Source: an uncultured Planctomycetia bacterium (GTDB taxonomy: Bacteria > Planctomycetota > Phycisphaerae > Phycisphaerales > SM1A02). From it: DNA of 64,000 nt. The stretch covers positions 17,094-81,093 of the forward strand of contig CALMPF010000043.1 of NCBI GenBank assembly GCA_937871505.1. The letters are read 5' to 3'. Shown here piece by piece: positions 40,396 through 49,226 of the stretch. The notes under the pieces are model-generated. The model was not told where the DNA came from and searched no databases. It saw only the letters and a list, made by a program, of their open reading frames with translations. Made by a program: the position numbers and the translations under genes. Each line of letters opens with the position of its first letter. Position 1 is the first letter of the stretch.

Positions 40396-40725
40396 ATGGC
40401 CAAGGCCGCCGCAGCCGCGAAGAAGCCGCGCACCAAGTCGCAGATCATCACCGACATCGCCGAGGCGACCGACCTCACCCGCAAGCAGGTCTCTTCGGTC
40501 TTCGAGGCGATGGCCTCGCTGATGAAGAAGGACCTGAGCAAGCGCGGACCGGAAGTCTTCGTCGTCCCCGGGCTCATGAAGGTGACCGTCCGCAACAAGC
40601 CCGCCACCAAGGCCGGCATGCGGCCGAACCCGTTCGCTCCCGGCGAGATGATGCAGGTGAAGGCGAAGCCCGCCTCCCGCATCGCCCGCATCCGCGCGAT
40701 GAAGGCGCTCAAGGAGATGCTCTGA
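40396..40725 (+). CDS. HU-family DNA-binding protein
   Basis: A 109-residue histone-like protein. TKSQIITDIAEATDLTRKQVSSVFEAMASLMKKDL is the dimerisation helical part. The beta arm is RNKPATKAGMRPNPFAPGEMMQVKAKPASRIARIRAMKALKEML, with the RPNP motif in place of the usual RNP turn that intercalates in DNA. A short Lys/Ala-rich N terminus (AKAAAAAKKPR) is added, as in many planctomycete HU proteins. The start at 40396 has a strong site (AAGGAAAGGA, from 40379). It probably compacts the chromosome. A strong terminator follows at 40903. Confidence 0.9.
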   Translation: MAKAAAAAKKPRTKSQIITDIAEATDLTRKQVSSVFEAMASLMKKDLSKRGPEVFVVPGLMKVTVRNKPATKAGMRPNPFAPGEMMQVKAKPASRIARIRAMKALKEML

Positions 40726-40902
40726 CGATCGATCCGGAGAGACGGGGCGCCCCCGCGCTCGCGGGTGCTCGCACTCGATCGCCCCGGCGATCCTGCTGCG
40801 AAGCCCCGCGTCGCTTCAGCGAGATCGGCCTCTCTCCCGTCCCGTGATCGGGCAACTCGGAAGTCGTTCTCGAGGTCGCTTCCGCCTGCCGCGATCATCC
40901 CC

Positions 40903-40940
40903 CGACGGCCCCGTCCCAGTGACGGGGCCGTCGACGTTTG
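40903..40940 (+). terminator. intrinsic terminator-like hairpin
   Basis: A perfect 13-bp stem (40903-40915 with 40921-40933, loop CCAGT) is followed by a weakly T-rich stretch. It lies 178 bp after the HU stop and would end that transcript before the next promoter at 40971. Confidence 0.65.
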
Positions 40941-40970
40941 TCGAGCCTCCGATTTTTGCGCTCTAAACCC

Positions 40971-40999
40971 TTGCATGGCAGGGCCCTGCAACATATAGT
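40971..40999 (+). promoter_or_regulatory. strong promoter (TTGCAT-17-TATAGT)
   Basis: TTGCAT at 40971-40976, a 17-nt spacer and TATAGT at 40994-40999 give the best sigma-70-type promoter in the window. The spacer contains the 12-bp palindrome GCAGGGCCCTGC, a possible operator. The predicted start of transcription, near 41006, is only about 12 nt before a terminator stem. Confidence 0.65.
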
Positions 41000-41017
41000 C
41001 GCCGGCAGCGGATGAGC

Positions 41018-41052
41018 GTGACGGGATCGAGCCCGTCACCCGGCGTTTTTTT
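41018..41052 (+). terminator. strong intrinsic terminator directly after a promoter
   Basis: GTGACGGG (41018-41025) pairs with CCCGTCAC (41032-41039). CCGGCG and seven T residues (41046-41052) follow. The whole unit from the promoter at 40971 would make a transcript of about 45 nt, so it is either a tiny RNA or an attenuator ahead of the prepilin-like gene at 41313. Confidence 0.75.
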
Positions 41053-41188
41053 ATGCGCGGGTCGCGCGGCTCGACGTGCAGGGTGGCTCGACGGGCGGCG
41101 TGGACTCTCCACCGCTGCCCGCGCGAGCAGTGCCGACCGATCGCCGCCCCCCGCCGCCGTGCGCGGCCGCAGTCCCTTCCGCCCTCAG

Positions 41189-41288
41189 CCGCCGCAGGCG
41201 GCGGACAGATCCCCCCCGCCGAAGGCGGGCCGAAGCTCAAACCGCCGAAGGCGGGTCGAAGATCCAACCGCCGGAGGCGGATCGAAGT
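41189..41288 (+). repeat. tandem array of short palindromes
   Basis: Four GC-rich palindromes, CCGCCG-A/C-A/G-GGCGG type (41189-41204, 41215-41229, 41241-41256 and 41268-41280). The last three repeat with a 25-26 bp period including the spacer TCGAAG(A/T). They lie between the terminator at 41052 and the ribosome binding site of the prepilin-like gene. Confidence 0.8.
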
Positions 41289-41312
41289 TGCCCGCCTGCC
41301 CAGGAGACGCTC

Positions 41313-42368
41313 ATGACCGTGACGTCCACACTCAGTTCCCGCCCGGCCAGCTTGCACGCCGTGTCATTCGTGACGAGCCGCTCGCCACGCCATCCGGGCG
41401 GCGACCGCCGCACCGCGTTCTCGATCACCGAGCTCCTGGTCGTCATCGGCATCATCGTGCTGCTCGTGGCGCTCCTGCTTCCGGCGCTCGCGGCTGCGCA
41501 GAGACGGGCGCGAACGACAGCGACCAGCGCGACCATGGATCAGTTCCGGCTCGCCTGCGAGAGCTTCCACCAGAAGTTCGGCTTCTACCCCGGAGTCGTC
41601 CCGGAGGCGGTTCTTGCGGCCGACCCGAAGATCAGCGGCACGGAGAATGCGCTCCTGCACCTGATGGGCGGCTACATCCGGCAGGAGGACGACGCAGCGA
41701 TCTGGAACCTCCCCGAGTACAGCGGCTCGGATTGGCAGACGATCACCTTCGGCTCCGGGCAGAACGCCTACAGCATCAGGGTGAATCGGTTCCGCATCGG
41801 GGAGGGACCGAGGATCGGCGGACAGTCCTACCCGCCCTTCTTCTCGCCCAAGGGTTCGGAGCTCCGCGCGCTGCCCGGCCAGTCGCTCTCGAACATCGAG
41901 AACCCCGATCCCTACGGCGACGACCCCTATCGCCTCCCCGATCTGGTCGATGCCTGGGGCCAGCCGATCATTTACGTCCGGTCGCTCCGCGACAGCGGTC
42001 CCCTCGTCGGCGCCCCGAACGTCGCCCAGTTCTCCCGAGCGACGACGGCACCGTATCTCTCCTCGGTCGCCTTGGGCGACCTCGGCCAGAATCAGTCCGA
42101 CAGCATCCTCAATCAAGGCAACGCCGACAACCGCGACGGCAACTTCGCCCAGATCATCCGCCATCCGGGCTTCGGCGCCGCGAACCAGCCGCAGGGCGGC
42201 GCGCCCCCGCAGGGGCGGTTCGTGATCCTCTCGGCCGGGAAGGACGGCGTCTTCTTCTCCCGGTTCGACGGTCCCGGGAAGCCTTCGGCACCGGTGACCA
42301 ACATCATCACGACCGGCCCCAAGGTGGTCGAGGAGTACGACGACATCCGCCGCTTCGGCGGAAGCTGA
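41313..42368 (+). CDS. prepilin-like secreted protein
   Basis: A 351-residue protein with a type IV pilin/type II secretion pseudopilin N terminus. A basic leader ends RRTAF, followed by SITELLVVIGIIVLLVALLLPALAAAQRRAR, with the conserved Glu at +5. The residue before the cleavage site is Ala rather than the usual Gly. The large domain behind it is of the kind abundant in planctomycetes (FHQKFGFYPGVVPEAVL, DPYRLPDLVDAWGQPIIYVRSLRDSG, GRFVILSAGKDGVFF). The start at 41313 has AGGAGA at 41302-41307. Such proteins may form pili, secretion pseudopili or surface proteins. It is followed by a second prepilin-like gene after 187 bp. Confidence 0.8.
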   Translation: MTVTSTLSSRPASLHAVSFVTSRSPRHPGGDRRTAFSITELLVVIGIIVLLVALLLPALAAAQRRARTTATSATMDQFRLACESFHQKFGFYPGVVPEAVLAADPKISGTENALLHLMGGYIRQEDDAAIWNLPEYSGSDWQTITFGSGQNAYSIRVNRFRIGEGPRIGGQSYPPFFSPKGSELRALPGQSLSNIENPDPYGDDPYRLPDLVDAWGQPIIYVRSLRDSGPLVGAPNVAQFSRATTAPYLSSVALGDLGQNQSDSILNQGNADNRDGNFAQIIRHPGFGAANQPQGGAPPQGRFVILSAGKDGVFFSRFDGPGKPSAPVTNIITTGPKVVEEYDDIRRFGGS

Positions 42369-42555
42369 TCGCGACTCTGCGGAGCGCTTGCGACGCTGCA
42401 CCGTCGAGTGACGCCAGGCCAGAGAGTTCGAAGGCCCGCGACGTGCTTCCTCTCCGCTGACGGACGCACGGATCCCATGGACGATCTCCGACGGTCGGAG
42501 TCGCCCCGCCAAGAGATTCCCTCCAAGAGTCGCCCCCGAGGCAGGAGTTTTCACG

Positions 42556-43560
42556 ATGCGCCCTCCTGAACTGTCAAGATTGCGCACATGCAGCGACGCG
42601 GCGTGCTCGAGCCGCGCTGCGCGGACTCCTCACTCGAGGAGTTCGAGCCGCTCCCCCGGCTCGAGGCGACGGATCGCTCGGGTGCCGGCGGTGACCGGCG
42701 GCGAGCGCCGTCGCTGCGGCTTCACCCTCGCTGAAGTCCTCGTCGTCATCGCCATCATCGCGATCGTGGTCTCGATCGCGCTGATTGCGATCCGCTCGGC
42801 ACGGGCAGGCGCTTCACGCAGCGCGACGGTCTCGACGCTGCGCACGCTCACCGCGGCCTGGAACGCGTACTCGCTCGATCACCGGCAGCAGCTCCTCCCA
42901 GGCTTCATCGACGACGACATTCAGGCGGATCTGGGCATCGCCGTCGCGCTCCAGGATGGAACCGAGGTTCCCCCCGCCGCGGCCCGGACGTGGGTCTGGC
43001 GACTCGCCCCCTACGCCGACCACGCATGGCAGTCGTTCTTCGCCGAGGCGGATGCGGCGGAGCGGGCAGCGCTCGCGGCGCTCTATGCCGACCGCGACCT
43101 CGTCGAGATGTCGAGACGCCCCAGCTACGGCCTGAACTCAATCTTCCTCGGCGGCGACAGCGCGGCTGCGGGGCTCGGATCGCTCGCGCCCTGGAACTCC
43201 TCCGGCGATCCTTCGATCGCCGCCGTCCGCGCGACCGAGCTCCGCAATCCGGGCACGCTCGTGCTCTTTGCGCCGACGCGGCGCGCGACCGGGCCGGGCG
43301 CTCCCGAGACCTCCGGCTGGTACGAGCTTCGAGCGCCATACCTCGCCGAGCGCCAGTGGGAAGTGACCGCCGAGGGCGTGGTGGCGGCCTCGAGCTTCGC
43401 CGGGCCCACGGGGGGGATCCCCGCCGCGCGGCGCGGTGAGTCGGTCCTTCCGGTCGCCTTCGCCGACGGCAGCGCATCGACCGTCGCCGTGGAGGAGCTC
43501 GCCGAGGACATGCGCCGCTGGACCCCGCGCGCCGACACGCCGCTCTGGCGCGTTCCGTAG
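42556..43560 (+). CDS. prepilin-like secreted protein
   Basis: A 334-residue protein with a canonical prepilin site: RRRCG-FTLAEVLVVIAIIAIVVSIALIAIRSARAG, with Gly at -1 and Glu at +5. The C-terminal part ends LPVAFADGSASTVAVEELAEDMRRW, similar to the DG-containing C terminus common in planctomycete prepilin-like proteins (H-X9-DG type). The ATG at 42556 has AGGAG at 42543-42547 and gives a 55-residue leader, which is long. GTG codons at 42682 and 42691 would give short leaders, so the start is uncertain. It likely acts with the gene at 41313. Confidence 0.78.
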   Translation: MRPPELSRLRTCSDAACSSRAARTPHSRSSSRSPGSRRRIARVPAVTGGERRRCGFTLAEVLVVIAIIAIVVSIALIAIRSARAGASRSATVSTLRTLTAAWNAYSLDHRQQLLPGFIDDDIQADLGIAVALQDGTEVPPAAARTWVWRLAPYADHAWQSFFAEADAAERAALAALYADRDLVEMSRRPSYGLNSIFLGGDSAAAGLGSLAPWNSSGDPSIAAVRATELRNPGTLVLFAPTRRATGPGAPETSGWYELRAPYLAERQWEVTAEGVVAASSFAGPTGGIPAARRGESVLPVAFADGSASTVAVEELAEDMRRWTPRADTPLWRVP

Positions 43561-44249
43561 CGGAACAGACCACTCGAGCACCCGACGGCTGCGCTGTGCA
43601 AGGGCGGCGAACCGCACCCTGTGCGGGCGCGACGCGCGCTGCGCCGCGGCGGGACCGCGATCTCCGGAGCGTCCAGACGGGAGCGGCGTCCGCGGAGTGC
43701 GGGCGCGGGGGTGTCCGAGGCGCAGGGCTTCGCGACCGTCGAGGACTCCGTCCAGATCCGTCAATTCGTCCCGGTTACCGCCCAGCGCCGAGCGCTGCGC
43801 AGGATCGGGTTCGTTCAGATCCAGCGCAAGCCCCGCCACAGGCTGCCGGGGTGACCAAGAGGGTGGCCAAGAGAGTGACCAACCCCCGTTCGCCCGGACG
43901 CCCCATGCAACGCCGATCCGTTGGAGAGGTGCATCCCGGACGCTCGCCCTGGCATCGGGCGGCTCGGTGATGCAGGCTCAAGCAGTTTGGCCGCCCACTC
44001 TCGGGCCGGTTGGCGCAAGGTGCCGAGTCGAGCCGGGCTCCCGGGCGGAAGCGATCGGCACCCCGCCGCGGCGTCCGCTCGCGCGATCACGCAGGACCCG
44101 CGCGGCTCGGTCATGGGACGTCGAGCAGCGGCACCCGCGGGACGCCGCTGCTCGACCGCCTCCATGCTGAACCCGCTTGGCCGATTCAGCTTCCCAGTAG
44201 GGCTTCCCAGTCCGGCTTCCCAGTCTGCGCGCCGGACTCGGTCGCTCGC
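43561..44249. other. intergenic, no convincing gene
   Basis: About 690 bp. Open frames here are Arg/Pro-rich without start signals. It contains a short tandem of 12-bp units (GGTGACCAAGAG-like, 43849-43883) and the 11-base core of the dispersed 34-bp repeat at 43834-43844. No other structure is seen. Confidence 0.5.
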
Positions 44250-44438
44250 TCAAGGCGCCGACGACGGCAGGATCCAACCGAAAAGCACGCCGATGCCGAA
44301 CCCGAGCGCGACGACCCAGACGATCCAGTACGCCACGTTGAGCTCGGCGCGAGGTGTGACCTGCCACGACCGCGCTCGGAGCGCGGGAATGAGACCGAAG
44401 ATCGGAATCAACAGGATGAGGAGTCCGGTGTAGTTCAT
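44250..44438 (-). CDS. small two-helix membrane protein
   Basis: A 62-residue protein starting MNYTGLLILLIPIFGLIPALRARSW with a second helix NVAYWIVWVVALGFGIGVLFGWILP. The two helices and a short charged turn (RARSWQVTPRAEL) make an integral membrane hairpin. The hydrophobic pattern is clean and is not a frame shadow of anything. The ATG at 44436-44438 has a weak GAGAAG site 3 nt upstream. No family is recognised; function unknown. Confidence 0.65.
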   Translation of the reverse strand: MNYTGLLILLIPIFGLIPALRARSWQVTPRAELNVAYWIVWVVALGFGIGVLFGWILPSSAP

Positions 44439-44597
44439 TGGCTTCTCAATCGCAAGGAACCAAGGTGGTGACGAGACCGGGAAGCGCTCGCTCCCGCACC
44501 GCCCCACCGCCAGCATCAGTCGCACGTCACGCCTTCCAACGACGTCTCACCAGCAACGCCATGCACAGCGGATCGAACTCGCCGCCATGGATGCGAC

Positions 44598-45471
44598 CTA
44601 GGCGGCAACGCACGCACCCGCCCCGCCCACCGCTCCGGCGCCGACGCCACCGAAGCACGCGAGCACGCACGTCAGATAACCTGGGCCGGTGAAGCCGCAT
44701 CCCACGATGCAGGCGATCGCGGCCGAGCCGACGAGGATTCCGAGTGCGGTCAGGCAGGTCTTGAGGCTCTCCATGTGCCTCGCCTGCGCAGCCGACATGC
44801 ACTTCCCCCAGCAGCCGTCGTTGGGCGCAGCCTGAATGAGCCGGAAAGCTGCATCCTCCGCAGCGAGCGCCGCTTCCTCCGCGGTGCCCAAGACCTCAAA
44901 GGGCTGGAGAATCACCTGTTCATGCACCACGAGCAGTGGCTCTTCGGAGTCGGCGAATGAGACCAGCTCGACCGTGCAGCGAGAGAGCACTCCCCAGAGG
45001 TGGATCGGTTCGCCTGACGTGCCGAGGGCGACCGCCGCGACGATGTCGTTCGCGACCGTGATGGTCGCCTCATTGCTCGCGCCATCCGGACTCGGCGCGC
45101 TCTCCGAGTCGCCACCCCACGGCGACCCCAGGGAGATCGTGACGATCGTCACAAGCTCCCTGATGCCCGAGAGCGATCCGACATCCGGCGCGTCAAGGAC
45201 GATCCACGAATCCGGCACGACGCCAGAAGCGCCGGAGCCCCGATCTCCCCAGGCCTCCAAGCGGAGCGTCAGATCGCCGAGCGGCGCGCAAGTCCGGCCG
45301 TGGCCGCTGGTGCGGGTCGCGGAGGTCCGCGTCCTGCTCGCCGCCGACGGGCGGCAGTTCCGGGCTGCCGTGATCGGCATGCGCGCAACTCGCTCCCATC
45401 GAGGGCGCAAGTGTGTTGGCAAGCAACGACACGCTTGCAAACACTCGGATCGAGTCGTTCAGAAACGTCAT
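44598..45471 (-). CDS. secreted Cys/Gly-rich protein, probable frameshift
   Basis: A signal peptide (MTFLNDSIRVFASVSLLANTL, from 45471) and the rest of the protein are in different frames. From about residue 60 the frame 44598-45440 reads sensibly: LTLRLEAWGDRGSG, SWIVLDAPDVGSLSGIRELVTIVTISLG, ATITVANDIVAAVALGTSGEPIHLW and LLVVHEQVILQPFEVLGTAEEAALAAEDAAFRLI. A change of frame between about 45290 and 45370 would join them. The C-terminal 60 residues are hydrophobic and rich in Cys and Gly (CLTALGILVGSAAIACIVGCGF, GGVGAGAVGGAGACVAA). Either a sequencing error or a real disruption is possible. No family is recognised. Confidence 0.5.
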
Positions 45472-46038
45472 CTCCAGTACGCCCGCGTTTCGCTGCCACC
45501 GGTCTCCGCGGGCGATCGGATTCCGGCGTGCGTGGAGCTTGGCGACAACCGTGTTGGCTCACGGGGAAGCCGAGGCCGCGCGCTCCTGTGCCACACGCTG
45601 CGGCACGTTGCGCGCAGCCTACTGGAGGGTCGACCCAGCTCGCCGAGATTGGAACAACCGCCACGTGGTTGCGAAAACGCGCCAAACGCCAGGATCCCGG
45701 CGCGCGCTCCCCGGCGCGGAGCGCGGCGCTCGGCCATCGCTCGAGTGCCGATGCGAGGATCCCCATCCGCTGATGCACATGTGCGCGGATGCACACAGGC
45801 GCTGATGCCTGCGCTCTCGCTCAACGCTCGCGCCCGCGCGAACGTCCGGGCGCGCAGCGCTCGCTGCTCGACATCGGCCTTCCTTGGTCGACTCGCACGC
45901 TCCAGCGCACCCTTCCGCATGCGCAGTCCATGCGGACGGCTCCGGCTTCGCACCGGGGGCAGACTGGCCGGGCGCAGGCCGGACTGGCCAAGGCCGGACT
46001 GGCCATGCACCTTCGGCGGGGGCCGGCAAAGGCCGGAC

Positions 46039-46601
46039 TGGCCATGCACCTTCGGCGGGGGCCGGGGACCCGAGCTGAGCCGGCGGATTGGCCATGCACT
46101 CTCCGACCGGTCGGCGCAACCCGCATGGCCAACGCGCAGCCGTGGTCGAGCAGGCCGGACTGGCCATGCACCTTCGGCGGGGGCCGGGGACCCGAGCTGG
46201 ACTGGCCATGCACCTTCGGCGGGCAGCCGGCGGATTGGCCATGCACTCTCCGACCGGCCGGCGCAACGCGCATGGCCGACGAGCAGCCGTGGTCGAGCAG
46301 GCCGGACTGGCCATGCACCTTCGGCGGGGGCCGGGGACCCGAGCTGGACTGGCCATGCACCTTCGGCGGGCAGCCGGCGGATTGGCCATGCACTCTCCGA
46401 CCGGCCGGCGCAACGCGCATGGCCGACGAGCAGCCGTGGTCGAGCAGGCCGGACTGGCCATGCACCTTCGGCGGGGGCCGGGGACCCGAGCTGGACTGGC
46501 CATGCACCTTCGGCGGGCAGCCGGCGGATTGGCCATGCACTCTCCGACCGGTCGGCGCAACGCGCATGGCCAACGCGCAGCCTTGGTCGAGTGGAAGCTC
46601 C
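46039..46601 (+). repeat. 147-bp tandem repeat
   Basis: Three full copies with starts of the same TGGCCATGCA core at 46161, 46308 and 46455, exactly 147 bp apart, preceded by a shortened 122-bp copy at 46039 that lacks about 25 bp. Copies are nearly identical. Confidence 0.92.
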
Positions 46602-46608
46602 GGACCTG

Positions 46609-47715
46609 ATTGATGCATGGCCGATCCTCGGCTCCCGTGGCCGATCCTCGGACCCCAAGCCTGAGCGGTGCATGGCCGCTTTCCCGACTCCCCGGATCTG
46701 CGGGGTGCATGGCCGCTTTCCGGCCTCCAATCCCCGGACCTGCGAAGTGCCTGGCCGCTCTCAGGCCCGAGAGGTGCATGGCCGCTCTCAGGCCCTGGCC
46801 GCTCTCAGGCCGGCGCCTCCGCCCCCAGGCCCAAGAGCGGTAAGCCCGCTCGCCGACCCGAGCGCTCCATGCCCGCTCCCCGACCCAGGCCCCACCCCGA
46901 CATCCGGGCTGCGGCCCGAGAGGTGGGTGGCCGCGCTCCGACGCTCCGAGAGGTGGTTGGCCGCGCTCCGACGCTCCGAGAGGTGGGTGGCCGCTCTCCG
47001 ACGCTCGGGCCGGACTGGCCATGCACCTTCGGCGGGGGCCGGGGAGCCGAGCTGGACTGGCCATGCACCTTCGGCGGGCAGCCGGCGGATTGGCCATGCA
47101 CTCTCCGACCGGTCGGCGCAACGCGCATGGCCAACGCGCAGCCGTGGTCGAGCAGGCCGGACTGGCCATGCACCCTCGGCGGGGGCCGGGGACCCGAGCT
47201 GGACTGGCCATGCACCTTCGGCGGGCAGCCGGCGGATTGGCCATGCACTCTCCGACCGGCCGGCGCAACGCGCATGGCCGACGAGCAGCCTTGGTCGAGT
47301 GGAAGCTCCGGACCTGATTGATGCATGGCCGATCCTCGGCTCCCGTGGCCGATCCTCGGACCCCAAGCCTGAGCGGTGCATGGCCGCTTTCCCGACTCCC
47401 CGGATCTGCGGGGTGCATGGCCGCTTTCCGGCCTCCAATCCCCGGACCTGCGAAGTGCCTGGCCGCTCTCAGGCCCGAGAGGTGCATGGCCGCTCTCAGG
47501 CCCTGGCCGCTCTCAGGCCGGCGCCTCCGCCCCCAGGCCCAAGAGCGGTAAGCCCGCTCGCCGACCCGAGCGCTCCATGCCCGCTCCCCGACCCAGGCCC
47601 CACCCCGACATCCGGGCTGCGGCCCGAGAGGTGGTGGCCGCGCTCCGACGCTCCGAGAGGTGGTTGGCCGCACTCCGACGCTCCGAGAGGTGGGTGGCCG
47701 CTCTCCGACGCTCGT
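46609..47715 (+). repeat. 708-bp direct repeat
   Basis: The block from 46609 to about 47006 recurs from 47317 to about 47713. The first ~230 bp of the two are identical, and only a one-base deletion and one substitution were noted toward the end. The 30-bp unit based on GAGAGGTGGGTGGCCGC occurs three times in tandem in each copy. Confidence 0.9.
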
Positions 47716-47727
47716 GATCAACGGGGA

Positions 47728-48119
47728 GGAGCTCTGCGTCGATCCACCCCTCGCACGGCGCTTCATGCGGCGCGGCAGACGATTCGGCCGGCGCCGAGGC
47801 GATGGCCCAACGGCCCGCCGACGGCGTCAGCGCGCGGCCTCCCCGCCGCGACGACTCGCGCGGTCGGCCCGTCAGGGTGGCGGCTCCCGCTCGATCGTCG
47901 AGGGCGGCGCCGGCTCGAACCGGGCCGCGAGGTCACCCTGCGGGGCACCATCGTCGGCAGGAACGAGTCGCGCGTGATGATTGACGCAGAGGCCGCGCAC
48001 GTCGGGTCGCTGTCGTGCCGAACGGGCCTGAAGCGAAGCGCCGGGTCGATCGACCATCGGCGCCCGTCGCCTGCCGGTGCGTCGGCTTCGCGCTCCCACC
48101 GCAGAGAAGGACCGGCCGA
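47728..48119. other. intergenic, no convincing gene
   Basis: About 390 bp between repeat array 1 and the stop of the dockerin protein. A short stretch (GREVTLRGTIVGRNESRVMI, near 47930) reads like protein but has no start or stop context. Confidence 0.4.
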
Positions 48120-49226
48120 TCACGCGCCCCAGCCGGCGAGCAACAACCCGAGATCGGCGCCGTCGACGACGCCGTCCTCATTGAGATCGGCGGCGCAGTC
48201 AGCGGTGCCCCACGCCGAGAGAAGAAGCCCCAGATCGGCGCCGTCAATTCCGCCGTTGCAGTTGATGTCCGCGGGAACGTCTGGGTCGCAGAAGCACGCC
48301 TCAGGCTCGATGGCGAGGATCTGGGCGGCATTGAACCGCGCGACATACAGCCGACCACCCGGTCCGAAGGCGAGATCGTTGAACCCGCTCGCGAATCCGC
48401 TGCCGATCTGCGTGACCGCGCCGCCCGGCGCGATGGTGTGAAGCGTCCCGGTGGAGAGCCGAAGCGCATACAGGTGAGTCCCCCAGGGGCCACCCGGCCC
48501 GAACTCGATCGCGACGCGCGACGGAAAGGTCGCGTAGCTTCCGTTGAGGAGCGTGCCGTCGGCCGCATACTCGAGCACCTTCCCCGAAGTGTCGGAGACG
48601 AAGATCCGGTTGTCCGGCGCGATGGTCAGATGCCCGGGCGTGGAGCCGACCGGGAGCGTCGCGAGCAGCGTCGGCGGCTCTCCGGCGGCGCTGACCCGCA
48701 AGGTTCGCGTGACGGCGTCGCCGAAGACCAACCGGCCGGTCATGTCGAACTTCATTTCGGTCGGGTTGGTCCAATCCGTCGAAGAGAACAGCTCGACCGT
48801 CGTCTGGTTCGGCCGGATGGCCGAGATCGCGCCGGCGGTGTTGCCCGGCTTGAGGCCACCGACGAGCACGCTTCCCGGCACGCCGGACACGACGCCGGCC
48901 GCGTCGTAGACGACCGCGTCCGGGTCGGGGATCACCACGTCGCCGTACTCCTCCACGGGCGCTCCGCCCAGCCCGATCCGAGTGATCCGAAGAGGCACGT
49001 TGGTCCCCGTCGCCGTCAGATCGCGGCCGCAGAAGAGCGTGCCGCCGGGTGCGAAGCTGAGCCACACCGGACCAGGGACATCAGCCGCGTAGGTGGTCAC
49101 CGAGAAGCCCGGGACGCTCTGCGCCGCGGCGATGCCGGAGATGAGCGTCGAGAAGACGAGGATCGCCGACGAGAGTCGAACAACCCTGCGATCGGGGGAC
49201 ACGCCGGGCTTCAGGAACATGGTCAT
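48120..49226 (-). CDS. secreted beta-propeller-like protein with dockerin pair
   Basis: A 368-residue exported protein. A signal peptide (RRVVRLSSAILVFSTLISGIAAAQ) is followed by about five repeats of NHL/SMP-30-like blades: FAPGGTLFCGRD, GGAPVEEYGDV, NPTEMKFDMTGRLVFGDA, APDNRIFVSDTSGKVLEYAADGTL and LAFGPGGRLYVARFNAAQIL. The C terminus carries two dockerin-type calcium loops ([20 protein letters not shown] and [20 protein letters not shown]). The ATG at 49226 has a clear AAGGAG site 7 nt upstream. It is probably a surface or secreted protein; the ligand is unknown. Confidence 0.82.
   Translation of the reverse strand: MTMFLKPGVSPDRRVVRLSSAILVFSTLISGIAAAQSVPGFSVTTYAADVPGPVWLSFAPGGTLFCGRDLTATGTNVPLRITRIGLGGAPVEEYGDVVIPDPDAVVYDAAGVVSGVPGSVLVGGLKPGNTAGAISAIRPNQTTVELFSSTDWTNPTEMKFDMTGRLVFGDAVTRTLRVSAAGEPPTLLATLPVGSTPGHLTIAPDNRIFVSDTSGKVLEYAADGTLLNGSYATFPSRVAIEFGPGGPWGTHLYALRLSTGTLHTIAPGGAVTQIGSGFASGFNDLAFGPGGRLYVARFNAAQILAIEPEACFCDPDVPADINCNGGIDGADLGLLLSAWGTADCAADLNEDGVVDGADLGLLLAGWGA

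Larger units (their letters stand above)
45955..47727. repeat. GTGCATGGCCAGTCCGGC-family repeat array 1
   Basis: More than 20 copies of a core related to GTGCATGGCC (or its reverse TGGCCATGCAC) spread over 1.8 kb. In 45999-46600 and 47010-47316 the core reads TGGCCATGCAC on the plus strand; in 46609-47000 and 47317-47715 it reads GTGCATGGCC, so orientation alternates in blocks. Frames through it are open only because repeats keep composition constant. No gene is called inside. Confidence 0.95.

Noticed and set aside
44598..44790. Bacteriocin-like Cys/Gly-rich tail
   Set aside because: The tail belongs to a larger exported protein, and no leader, peptidase or immunity gene is next to it.
45619..47766. 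A 715-residue repeat protein on the minus strand
   Set aside because: Same reason: reading frames in all phases stay open through the repeats, and there is no start context.
47715..48010. Remnant gene with VINGEELCVDPPLARRF and GREVTLRGTIVGRNESR
   Set aside because: The two protein-like pieces are short, in different frames and without start or stop context.
44836..48441. A 1200-residue repetitive protein on the plus strand
   Set aside because: The frame is open only because the repeats lack stops. It crosses a probable gene on the other strand and has no signal peptide or ribosome binding site; all other frames are open too.
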